Part shown: in pieces, positions 1 to 6,334 of the stretch | How the letters are laid out: each line of letters begins with the position of its first letter | How positions within the stretch are numbered: position 1 is the first letter of the stretch | Assembly: GCA_028718045.1 (NCBI GenBank) | Contig: JAQUMQ010000066.1 | Span: 1 to 7,238, forward strand | Source of the DNA: Actinomycetota bacterium | GTDB taxonomy: Bacteria > Actinomycetota > Humimicrobiia > Humimicrobiales > Humimicrobiaceae | Length of the DNA stretch: 7,238 bases | Direction: 5' to 3' | Position numbers and translations under genes: made by a program | Notes under the pieces: generated by a model | Seen by the model: only the letters and a program-made list of their open reading frames with translations | Database searches by the model: none | What the model was told of the DNA's origin: nothing

Positions 1-264
1 AAAAAAAGACCTTATGGAATGGTATAGGCGAACATAATTTTATTTATTCATAAAGCCTTATTGCAAGATTTGTTTGAAAAATAAAAAGATTACGAAAGCT
101 TCTGAAGTTTCTCGCATGGTGCAGACTCTAAGAAAAGCAATAATCATTTCTGATAAAACCCTTTCCTTTATGCTTTAGAAAAAAAGAAATGTTAGGAGCA
201 GCAATGCATAATAGAAGATTGTGGTTTATTAAGATTATGCAGTTAAAACATTAAAACTTATAAC

Positions 265-293
265 ATGAAAATACCGTAATAAAGGCTTATAAT
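265..293 (+). promoter_or_regulatory. Candidate sigma-70 type promoter for the PAS-GGDEF gene
   Basis: A perfect -10 box TATAAT lies at 288-293, with ATGAAA at 265-270 as a weak -35 box (4 of 6 matches to TTGACA) and a 17-nt spacer. A start near 300 would give a leader of about 40 nt to the ribosome site at 337-341. In AT-rich DNA such matches arise often by chance. Confidence 0.35.
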
Positions 294-336
294 ATTTATG
301 ATTCTTTAAAAGAAACAATACAACATTAAAATAAAA

Positions 337-341
337 AGGAG
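337..341 (+). promoter_or_regulatory. Shine-Dalgarno AGGAG upstream of the PAS-GGDEF gene; points to a start before the first ATG
   Basis: AGGAG lies 33 nt before ATG 375, too far to serve it, but 6 nt before an in-frame ATT at 348. ATT is a rare initiator, known from infC. ATG 375 has only a GGAA directly abutting it. A start at 348 would add nine residues and restore the pre-PAS helix, giving a 417-residue protein. Confidence 0.4.
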
Positions 342-374
342 CAAAAAATTTTAAGGTCTAAAGAATTCCTGGAA

Positions 375-1601
375 ATGCTTTTCGAATATGCGCCTGACGG
401 TTATTATATAAGTGACCTCAAAGGAGTTTTTATCGATGGGAATAAAGCTGCCGAAAAAATTATCGGATATAAAAAAGAGGAGATAGTCGGTAAGAGTTAT
501 CTAAAATTGCCTATACTTACAAAAAAAGAAATCTCCAAAGCAATAAAATTACTGACAAGAAACAAATTGGGTAAGCCAACAGGTCCTGATGAATTTGCCT
601 TGACTAAAAAGGACGGTAGAATAGCCTATGTTGAAATCAGTACTTATCCTGTCAAAATAGACAGCTTCATACGCATTCTTGGTATAGCACGTGATATAAC
701 AGAAAAAAAACAAGCTCAACAAGAACTTTTAATGTCCGAGGAAAAATTCAAGATGATCTTTAACAACGCCAACGACTGCATCATGATTTATGATTTTAAC
801 GGAAAAGTTTTGGAAATCAATGATAAAGCCTGCAAAAAATTGGGATTTTCAAGAACGAATCTTTTAAACAAACCAATAACCGATTCCAGCATTATTGAGT
901 ACTTTAAAGATTTAGATGAAAAAAAACAAGAACTTCAAAAAAAGGGCAGCTTGATATTTGAGTCGACAATCGTATCAAAAAACAATAAGAAAATACCGGT
1001 AGAAATTAGCAGCAAGATCATTAATTACAACAATACCAAAGCAGTTCTGAGCATTTCAAGAGACATAACAGAAAGAAAAAAAGTAGAGGACTTGGTGAGA
1101 AAGCTTGCTTATAAGGATTCCCTTACTGAATTACCCAACAGGTTGTTGTTTATAGAACATTTCAATCTGATAAAAGCCAATGCCGAAAGGCATAACAAAA
1201 AGTTTGCAGTAATGCTGATTGATCTTGATAACTTCAAGACAGTAAACGATACGATAGGTCATAACGGCGGTGATAAGCTTTTAAAAGATGTGGGTAAAAG
1301 ATTTATATCATCATTGCGTAAAGAGGATATGGTTGCAAGAATAGGAGGCGACGAATTCCTTCTTTTAATTCCGGAAATGAAAAGCACGCAAAATGCCAAA
1401 AATGTCGCCGAAAAGCTGGTCGAAATATTTAGAAAACAATTTGTCATATCTAATCACAAAATCAGAATTACCTTAAGTATAGGTATCTCTATATTTCCCG
1501 ATAACGGCAGGACTTACGATATTTTATTGAAAAAAGCAGACTCAGCGATGTATAAAGTAAAAAAAGAAAGCAAGGATAATTATAAAGTAACCGAAAAATA
1601 A
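375..1601 (+). CDS. PAS-PAS-GGDEF protein, predicted diguanylate cyclase
   Basis: Predicted to make c-di-GMP from two GTP in the cytoplasm under control of two PAS sensor domains. There is no signal peptide or membrane segment. PAS1 spans about residues 1-112 and ends ARDITEKK; PAS2 spans about 122-236 and ends SRDITERKK; GGDEF spans about 240-405. The catalytic domain looks intact: metal-binding D283 in LIDLDNFK, GHNGGD at 295-300, and the GGDEF motif itself at 324-328. The product-inhibition I-site R315-K-E-D318 sits five residues before the motif, as expected. There is no EAL domain or receiver domain. The first ATG starts inside the PAS1 leading helix, so the true start may be ATT 348 or the gene may be 5'-truncated. 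The signal sensed cannot be read from the sequence. It converges on the flagellar cluster, which suggests, but does not show, a role in motility control. Confidence 0.9.
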   Translation: MLFEYAPDGYYISDLKGVFIDGNKAAEKIIGYKKEEIVGKSYLKLPILTKKEISKAIKLLTRNKLGKPTGPDEFALTKKDGRIAYVEISTYPVKIDSFIRILGIARDITEKKQAQQELLMSEEKFKMIFNNANDCIMIYDFNGKVLEINDKACKKLGFSRTNLLNKPITDSSIIEYFKDLDEKKQELQKKGSLIFESTIVSKNNKKIPVEISSKIINYNNTKAVLSISRDITERKKVEDLVRKLAYKDSLTELPNRLLFIEHFNLIKANAERHNKKFAVMLIDLDNFKTVNDTIGHNGGDKLLKDVGKRFISSLRKEDMVARIGGDEFLLLIPEMKSTQNAKNVAEKLVEIFRKQFVISNHKIRITLSIGISIFPDNGRTYDILLKKADSAMYKVKKESKDNYKVTEK

Positions 1602-1641
1602 TTGTTATTGTTTTAATTTTTTAAAATATAATCAATTATTT
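1596..1641. terminator. Weak bidirectional hairpin between convergent genes
   Basis: AAATAATTG at 1596-1604 pairs with CAATTATTT at 1633-1641, and an inner TTTTAA-TTTT-TTAAAA hairpin spans 1611-1626. The stop codons of the cyclase gene (1599-1601) and the convergent small gene (1613-1615) both lie inside it. The stems are almost all A-U with no GC clamp, so it would be a poor intrinsic terminator. Position is the main argument for it. Confidence 0.3.
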
Positions 1642-1894
1642 CCGCAATAATCCAAAAGATACATCCGGAATAAAAACATCTGTTCAAATTTTCGAATAAA
1701 GATACTTCATTCATGAAACTAAGTAAAAATGTCAGCATTATAGCTATCATAACGATCAGCCAGTGGATTTTAATCTTTTGCTTGCCAATCTCATTTATAT
1801 ATTTCTCGGTCTGTTCATAAATATTGACATTACTTAGAGCCTCATTTTGTTTGGCTAATGCTTTTTCATTTTTGGAATCTTTATTTTTTTCCAT
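1613..1894 (-). CDS. Small membrane protein of unknown function, two predicted helices, downstream of flhA
   Basis: I do not recognise this 93-residue protein. Residues 1-43 are charged and hydrophilic, rich in K, E, N and Q, and probably helical. They are followed by two hydrophobic segments, about 44-61 (HWLIVMIAIMLTFLLSF) and 73-91 (CFYSGCIFWIIAEIIDYIL), joined by a short loop containing NEVSLFENLN. Two cysteines (C73, C78) lie at the start of the second helix. ATG 1894 is chosen because an in-frame TAA lies 9 nt upstream. No Shine-Dalgarno is visible. It follows flhA on the same strand after a gap of 78 nt, so it may be the last gene of the flagellar operon, or have its own transcript. 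Its composition and lack of overlap with another gene support it being real. A flagellar role is only a guess from position. Confidence 0.6.
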   Translation of the reverse strand: MEKNKDSKNEKALAKQNEALSNVNIYEQTEKYINEIGKQKIKIHWLIVMIAIMLTFLLSFMNEVSLFENLNRCFYSGCIFWIIAEIIDYILKN

Positions 1895-1914
1895 AATGCT
1901 TTAAATTTTAATAC

Positions 1915-1930
1915 AAGCTTTTTTAAGCTT
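1915..1930. terminator. Perfect inverted repeat AAGCTT-TTTT-AAGCTT behind flhA
   Basis: A six-base stem with a four-base loop lies about 43 nt past the flhA stop and 20 nt before the small membrane-protein gene. It lacks a following T-run in the minus direction, so it is at best a weak terminator. It could equally be an RNA-processing or stability hairpin separating flhA from the small gene. Confidence 0.25.
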
Positions 1931-1950
1931 ATATTCTCTTATATTCTCTT
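1931..1950. repeat. Two exact tandem copies of a 10-bp unit, ATATTCTCTT
   Basis: The unit ATATTCTCTT occurs twice head to tail with no mismatch, abutting the AAGCTT inverted repeat. On the minus strand it reads AAGAGAATAT twice, in the gap between flhA and the small gene. It may be replication slippage or a small binding site. No known operator is recognised. Confidence 0.6.
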
Positions 1951-1972
1951 CTGTGATTTGTTTTTATTTCTT

Positions 1973-4042
1973 TTACTTGCTATCAAGTTTTATTATTCCT
2001 ACCGGTTTTATTTTTACATTTTCTGTTATTTCTTCATAGGAAAGTACGACGATGTTAGACTTAACTCTTTCAGCCATTTGCCTTATATGAGGTCTTACGG
2101 GAGACAAGCATAATATCAAAGGAATCATTCCCTTTGATGAAACGGATACGGTAACTTCTTTTATTTTTTCTATTATACTGCTTACTATTTCGGGATTCAA
2201 AACAGACCTTACGCTATACTCGTCCTGTTTTAGTGAATTTAAGATATTTTGCTCGATGTCGGGATCTACAATTATCGCAGAAACAACTCCCGGAGGATTT
2301 TGGTACATATCAGTAATGGATCTTGATAGGCCTTGTCTTACATACTCGGTTAAAATATCGGTATTTTTTGTAAGCTTAGATTTAAGCAGCAAAGTTTCCA
2401 AAATGGTAACCATGTCCTTTATGGGAATTCTTTCGCGTAATAAATTTTTTAGTATTATATGAAGTTCTCTTAACTCAAGGTTTTTAGGTATAACCTCTTT
2501 TACTACTATCGGATTATATTTTGAAAGTTTATCAAGCAGATTTTGAACATCTGCCACCCCCAATAACTCATAGGCATATTCTTTAATTCTTTCGGAAATA
2601 TGTGTTACAAGAAGTGTCACCGGATCTATTACCGTGTAACCTTTTTCTTCCGCAAGATATTTATTTTTTGATTCAATCCATCTTGCACTCAAATCAAATA
2701 CCGGTTCTTTGGTTTCATATCCTTCTATATCGAAACCATCACCTGAAGGATTTAATACCATTACCCTATCCGTATAAAGAATTCCCTCATCAACATCGAT
2801 TCCCTTAATTTTTATTTTATAGGAGTTGTCGTTTAATTGAATGTTATCTCTTATCCTGATTGCCGGAACGATAAAACCGGTATCCTGGGTTATTTGTTTC
2901 TTTATAAGGTCAATTCTCGTAGACAGATCTCCAAATTCTCTGGATTCAGCCAGCCCGACTAATGAATAACCAAGCTCTATTTCTATCAAGTCCAAATATA
3001 AAGCTTGATCAATTTCGTCATATTCAGCTTCTATGGCTTTCATTTCGTTTTCTTCAATCTCCTTTTTTTCTAACTCTTTCTGTTTCTTCAATCTTTTCGA
3101 TTGAATATAGGCTACGGCACCTATTATTAAACCTAAAGTGAAGAATGCAATTTTCGGCATACCCGGCAACATGCCAACAAAAAAAATAACTGATGCCGCA
3201 ATACCTATTGCTTTCGGTTGTGCCAAAAATTGAACTGATATTTGCTTGCTTAAGTTACTGTCCGAAGATGTTCTTGTGATTATCAATCCGGTTGCCACAG
3301 AAATCAAAAGTGCCGGAATCTGAGATACCAAGCCATCTCCGACAGTCAATAAGCTGTAAACTTTAAGAGCTTCGACAAAAGGCAGCCCTCTTTGTATGAC
3401 TCCTATTGCAAGACCTCCTATCAGGTTGACGACAACAATGATAAGGCCGGCAATCGCATCCCCTTTTACAAATTTGCTTGCACCATCCATGGCACCGTAA
3501 AAATCCGCTTGTTGGGAGATAGTCTCTCTGGCTTTCTTGGCTTTTTCTTCTGTGATTATCCCTGCATTCAAATCAGCATCTATCGACATTTGTTTGCCCG
3601 GCAAAGCATCCAATGTGAAACGGGCGGTAACTTCTGCGACTCTGTTTGCGCCTTGAATTATTACAACAAAATTAACTATTACCAAAATCAAAAATATTAC
3701 AACGCCGACGACGAAATTTCCTCTTATAACAAAATTGCCGAAGGAGTTTATCACATTTCCCGCATTTCCGTATAGCAGTATCAATCTTGTGGAAGAAATA
3801 TTTAACGAAAGCCTAAACATGGTGGCAATAAGTAAAAGTGACGGAAAAACTGAAAAATCCAGAGGTTTTAATGTGTATATGCATATTAAAAATATTACGA
3901 AGCTTAAAGAGATATTGAATCCTAAAAGTACGTCCATCACTGCCGGGGGTATGGGAATTATCATCATCAATATAATGAAAATTATTAACATGGTCACAAG
4001 AATATCGATATTTTTGAATAAAAAACCTAATGCAAATCTCAT
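1973..4042 (-). CDS. flhA: Flagellar export gate protein FlhA
   Basis: FlhA forms the nonameric ring of the flagellar type III export apparatus. It couples proton flow to export and docks chaperone-substrate complexes. At 689 residues it is full length. An N-terminal membrane domain (about 1-315) holds eight hydrophobic segments in three clusters (roughly 13-58, 66-131 and 199-315). The cytoplasmic FHIPEP signature lies between the second and third clusters: RFTLDALPGKQMSIDADLNAG (141-161), followed by EADFYG-like QQADFYGAMDGASKFVKGD, with D195 in the position of the conserved charged residue. A charged, probably coiled linker (about 316-350, rich in K and E) leads to the C-terminal substrate-docking domain (350-689), which contains conserved ALYLDLIEIELGY-like sequence, VIDPVTLL and LLRERIPIKDM. 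ATG 4042 overlaps the flhB stop as ATGA, and AGGAG at 4054-4058 lies 11 nt upstream inside flhB. The two genes are therefore probably translationally coupled. Confidence 0.98.
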   Translation of the reverse strand: MRFALGFLFKNIDILVTMLIIFIILMMIIPIPPAVMDVLLGFNISLSFVIFLICIYTLKPLDFSVFPSLLLIATMFRLSLNISSTRLILLYGNAGNVINSFGNFVIRGNFVVGVVIFLILVIVNFVVIIQGANRVAEVTARFTLDALPGKQMSIDADLNAGIITEEKAKKARETISQQADFYGAMDGASKFVKGDAIAGLIIVVVNLIGGLAIGVIQRGLPFVEALKVYSLLTVGDGLVSQIPALLISVATGLIITRTSSDSNLSKQISVQFLAQPKAIGIAASVIFFVGMLPGMPKIAFFTLGLIIGAVAYIQSKRLKKQKELEKKEIEENEMKAIEAEYDEIDQALYLDLIEIELGYSLVGLAESREFGDLSTRIDLIKKQITQDTGFIVPAIRIRDNIQLNDNSYKIKIKGIDVDEGILYTDRVMVLNPSGDGFDIEGYETKEPVFDLSARWIESKNKYLAEEKGYTVIDPVTLLVTHISERIKEYAYELLGVADVQNLLDKLSKYNPIVVKEVIPKNLELRELHIILKNLLRERIPIKDMVTILETLLLKSKLTKNTDILTEYVRQGLSRSITDMYQNPPGVVSAIIVDPDIEQNILNSLKQDEYSVRSVLNPEIVSSIIEKIKEVTVSVSSKGMIPLILCLSPVRPHIRQMAERVKSNIVVLSYEEITENVKIKPVGIIKLDSK

Positions 4043-5109
4043 ATCAAACCAAACTCCTGAAAATTTTCCTTAATTTTATAAACATAAGCTAAAATTTCTG
4101 CGACAGTCTTATAAAGCTCCGGCGGAATTTCCTGACCGATTTCACAATTTTTATATATGGTTTGTGCCACTATGACATTTTCGATAACAGGTATGCCATT
4201 TTCTGAAGCGATTTCTTTAATTTTTTTTGCTATCAGTCTCATGCCTTTAGCAACAACTCTGGGAGCATTGAAATCCGGTTTATACTTAAGAGCAACTGCA
4301 TACATTGTAGGGTTCGTTATTACTACATCTGCTTCAGGCAATTCTTTCATCATCCTCATTCTGCTTAACTGAAAATATTTGTTTCTTCTTCTTGATTTAA
4401 TCAAAGGATCGCCTTCCTGCTGCTTCATCTCCATTTTCACTTCATACTTATCCATCATTATTTTCTTTTCATACCTTTTCCTTTGATAGATGTAATCGAA
4501 TATTGCTAAGACAAGCATGACTAATGCTACTCTAAATCCTAACTGATAAGTAAAGTAAATTGTCTTTTCTGAAATATAACCAGGTTCCCTTCCTGTCAAC
4601 AACACCATCTCGGTAATATTAGATTTAAATATGCCATAAAGTATAAACGTCACTATTGCAGCTTTAAATATATTTTTTAAGAACGATACCGCATAGTCCA
4701 AAGAAAAATATTTTTTGATTCCTGTTATGGGATTTAATTTTTCGAATCCATGCTTTAAGTGTTCAAAAGAGAATACAAACTTAACCTGAAATATTTCTGA
4801 TGAAATCCCTATCAATGCTGAGCATATCAAGAAAACACCTGCGGTTTTTAAAAAAATCATTAATGTTTCATAAGTCAAAGTTTTCAGATATTCAAAGCTC
4901 AAGACAGGATCCGAGGTAAAACTAAATGTTTTTATCATGAAATTTGATATGTTTTGAATGAACTTGTTTCCGGAAAGATTCAAAACCATAAAAGATATCA
5001 TTAAAATTATTGCTGAGTTAAGCTCAGGTGTTTTTGCGACATTTCCTCTTTTTCTCTCTTCCGTGCGTTTTTTTTCTGTCGCTTTTTCGGTTTTGTTGTC
5101 TTGGTCCAT
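4039..5109 (-). CDS. flhB: Flagellar export switch protein FlhB, with variant NPTM cleavage motif
   Basis: FlhB sits at the export gate and changes substrate specificity from rod/hook to filament proteins after self-cleavage of its cytoplasmic domain. At 356 residues it has the usual length. The N-terminus carries the basic stretch TEKATEKKRTEERKRGNVAKTPEL. Four membrane segments follow, near 31-47, 82-108, 138-161 and 187-208. The linker has EGDPLIKSR (232-240), then the cytoplasmic domain with RMMKELPEADVVITNPT, VVAKG, IPVIENVIVAQTIY and IGQEIPPELY. The cleavage site, normally NPTH, reads N266-P-T-M269, with ATG in place of a histidine codon. The Asn-Pro pair required for cleavage is kept. 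ATG 5109 is the only reasonable start, since an in-frame TAA lies 15 nt upstream. No clear Shine-Dalgarno is seen. It overlaps flhA by 4 nt and follows a 135-nt gap after fliR. Confidence 0.97.
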   Translation of the reverse strand: MDQDNKTEKATEKKRTEERKRGNVAKTPELNSAIILMISFMVLNLSGNKFIQNISNFMIKTFSFTSDPVLSFEYLKTLTYETLMIFLKTAGVFLICSALIGISSEIFQVKFVFSFEHLKHGFEKLNPITGIKKYFSLDYAVSFLKNIFKAAIVTFILYGIFKSNITEMVLLTGREPGYISEKTIYFTYQLGFRVALVMLVLAIFDYIYQRKRYEKKIMMDKYEVKMEMKQQEGDPLIKSRRRNKYFQLSRMRMMKELPEADVVITNPTMYAVALKYKPDFNAPRVVAKGMRLIAKKIKEIASENGIPVIENVIVAQTIYKNCEIGQEIPPELYKTVAEILAYVYKIKENFQEFGLI

Positions 5110-5244
5110 AATATTCGTTGCTTATTTCTATCGTTTTTACCGTATGCCAAAAATTTTATTTTGATTAACTTGAAATTTCATAAAATGATTGCGAATTTAA
5201 TTAAAACCCGTAATTAAAATATATGAAACAAATCAAAAACATAA
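5110..5244 (-). other. AT-rich gap between fliR and flhB
   Basis: This is the only sizeable break in the export-gate operon, whose other junctions between complete genes are 13 nt or less or overlap. It holds no open frame. On the minus strand it contains the 9-bp direct repeat TTTTAATTA twice, 4 nt apart, and the palindromes TTTAATTAAA and GAAATTTC. None forms a GC-rich terminator stem. Confidence 0.5.
5153..5181 (-). promoter_or_regulatory. Candidate internal promoter for flhB-flhA
   Basis: On the minus strand TAAAAT (5153-5158) is a near-consensus -10 box and ATGAAA (5176-5181) a weak -35 box, separated by 17 nt. A start near 5146 gives a leader of about 37 nt to flhB. The same -35 hexamer and spacing occur ahead of the cyclase gene. 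The base composition makes chance matches likely. Confidence 0.25.
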
Positions 5245-6039
5245 TTAAATAGAAAAAAATTTAAAAAAACTTCTTATATTCAAAAAACTATCTTCAAAAA
5301 GGCTTTGCATATAAGGCACCGTATTTATCAAAGTGACAGCCAGCAATATAAACAAAACAGAGATTTTCAAAGAAAAACAAATAATAAAAACATTCATCTG
5401 GGGAATCGCTCTGGCAAGTACCGCAAGAGCCACTTCGGTTAAAAACAGCGTCACAGTCAACGGCGCGGCAATTTTAAAGCCGATGCTGAATATGTTTGCA
5501 AACAATCTTAGCAAAAAACTCATGGATTCTATGTTTAGCTTAAATACCCCCAACGGTAAAATATCGTAACTTTCAACAACGGCACCGATAACAAGGCTTT
5601 GACCGTTTATCGTAAAAAACAAAGTGGTTGCTATCAAAAGATAAAATTTTGAAGTTATGGTTATATTCTCTTGTGTCAATGGATCAATTACGTTCGAAAA
5701 TCCAAAACCGCTGTTAAAATCAATAAGGCTTCCTGCAAATTGAACTGCCGTAAAAATAACCGATATTATAAAACCTATGGTTATACCTACCAGTAATTCC
5801 GTGATAAGGTAGTTAAATATTTCGAAATAGCTAAGCTGACTTATATCTATATCGATTGAAACAAGCGGAAATACTATTATGGTTATAGCCAATGTTATCA
5901 ATACCTTTATTAAATTCGGTATATTGTTGCTTCTGAATGGAGGCATGATAAACAATATCGTTCCAAGCCTGGTTACCACCATTAAAAATGGCAGCATGTT
6001 TAAAGATACTAAATTTAAAAAATCAAAACTTCCCGGCAT
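5245..6039 (-). CDS. fliR: Flagellar export gate protein FliR
   Basis: FliR is the single-copy subunit that closes the FliP5-FliQ4-FliR1 export gate in the basal-body membrane. The 264-residue protein is almost wholly hydrophobic, with about six membrane segments and usual length. Family marks are the N-terminal FLMVVTRLGTILFIMPPF, ELLVGITIGFI, the region SGFGFSNVIDPLTQENI (normally GF-VIDP-), and ALAVLARAIPQMNVFII before the last helix. Just after this, the conserved GFPLKI reads C-F-S-L-K-I, so a glycine and a proline are replaced by cysteine and serine. The C-terminus ends RSFFKFFSI. ATG 6039 is preceded by AAAAGG 6 nt upstream (6046-6051), which overlaps the fliQ stop region. It lies 12 nt behind fliQ in the operon. 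Confidence 0.96.
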   Translation of the reverse strand: MPGSFDFLNLVSLNMLPFLMVVTRLGTILFIMPPFRSNNIPNLIKVLITLAITIIVFPLVSIDIDISQLSYFEIFNYLITELLVGITIGFIISVIFTAVQFAGSLIDFNSGFGFSNVIDPLTQENITITSKFYLLIATTLFFTINGQSLVIGAVVESYDILPLGVFKLNIESMSFLLRLFANIFSIGFKIAAPLTVTLFLTEVALAVLARAIPQMNVFIICFSLKISVLFILLAVTLINTVPYMQSLFEDSFLNIRSFFKFFSI

Positions 6040-6051
6040 AAAAAACCTTTT

Positions 6052-6321
6052 CTAATTGATTACTGCAGGAATGCTGTTAAAAAGTTCGATGGTAAATCCA
6101 ACTACCTGCGAACCCATCCATGATCCCAAAACAAGTAAAATAATTGCGATCGCAACAATTTTTGGTATGAAAGTCAGTGTCATTTCCTGAATTTGCGTAG
6201 CTGACTGAAAAATCGCGACAATCAATCCGATAATCAAGCTGGCTACCAGTACCGGACCGGCTACTTTTGCCATCGTCCAAAGCATTCTTGAACCTATATA
6301 AATTATAAACTCCTGATTCAC
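6052..6321 (-). CDS. fliQ: Flagellar export gate protein FliQ (GTG start)
   Basis: FliQ packs as four copies around the FliP-FliR core of the flagellar export gate in the inner membrane. The 89-residue protein has the family length and two helical hairpins, about 16-40 and 50-75. Visible family sequence includes GPVLVASLIIGLIVAIFQSATQIQEMTLTFIPKIVAI, which covers the conserved QAATQI-Q-TL-FIPK core, and the C-terminal WMGSQVVGFTIELF. Translation starts at GTG (6319-6321), not ATG. AAGAGG at 6329-6334 lies 7 nt ahead, next to the fliP TGA, so the site supports GTG and links fliQ to fliP translation. The gap to fliP is 13 nt and to fliR 12 nt. Confidence 0.96.
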   Translation of the reverse strand: MNQEFIIYIGSRMLWTMAKVAGPVLVASLIIGLIVAIFQSATQIQEMTLTFIPKIVAIAIILLVLGSWMGSQVVGFTIELFNSIPAVIN

Positions 6322-6334
6322 TTAATTACCTCTT

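Larger units (their letters stand above)
1..374. other. Region without an intact gene, probably decayed coding sequence
   Basis: No frame on either strand stays open long enough for a convincing gene. On the + strand, several short stretches read like protein but are split by stops and frame changes. Positions 38-175 are open for 46 codons and include SEVSRMVQTLRKAIIISDKT, ending at TAG 176-178. Positions 189-251 read MLGAAMHN and onward, ending at TAA 252-254. Positions 264-326 read through NIYDSLKETIQH to TAA 327-329, directly ahead of and in frame with the downstream PAS-GGDEF gene. This pattern suits a decayed 5' part of that gene or of a neighbour. The protein-like impression is a judgement by eye. 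I see no tRNA, rRNA or riboswitch here. Confidence 0.45.
264..374 (+). pseudogene. Possible N-terminal remnant of the PAS-GGDEF gene, in frame with it
   Basis: Read in the frame of the downstream cyclase gene, this stretch gives KAYNIYDSLKETIQH, one TAA stop at 327-329, then NKKEQKILRSKEFLE running straight into the first ATG at 375. The part after the stop matches the helix that normally precedes a PAS core (SKEFLEMLFEYAPDG), so PAS coding clearly begins before that ATG. The part before the stop has the composition of a linker helix. The simplest reading is that the ancestral protein was longer and a nonsense mutation cut it. The alternative is that translation starts at a non-ATG codon after the stop and that the upstream similarity is chance. 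Confidence 0.35.

Noticed and set aside
204..254. Short peptide MHNRRLWFIKIMQLKH with AGGAG 5 nt upstream, as a possible leader peptide
   Set aside because: It is only 16 codons, has no attenuator structure or repeated regulatory codons, and lies in a region of broken coding fragments.
1..374. c-di-GMP riboswitch (GEMM) ahead of the cyclase gene
   Set aside because: I looked for the conserved GEMM core and tetraloop receptor sequence and saw neither.
1259..1447. Minus-strand 62-codon frame antisense to the GGDEF domain
   Set aside because: It is contained within the catalytic domain coding sequence, including the GGDEF motif region, and is a shadow of it.
3392..4073. Two long plus-strand open frames (127 and 112 codons) opposite flhA
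   Set aside because: They lie entirely antisense to strongly conserved FlhA coding sequence, overlap each other, show odd composition and no family match. They are by-products of flhA codon use.
5190..5222. Intrinsic terminator behind fliR
   Set aside because: The repeats here are direct (TTTTAATTA twice) or short AT palindromes, with no stable stem followed by a T-run.
6077..6280. 67-codon open frame within fliQ on the same strand
   Set aside because: It is an alternative frame fully inside the well-conserved fliQ gene, with no ribosome site of its own and no protein-like pattern.
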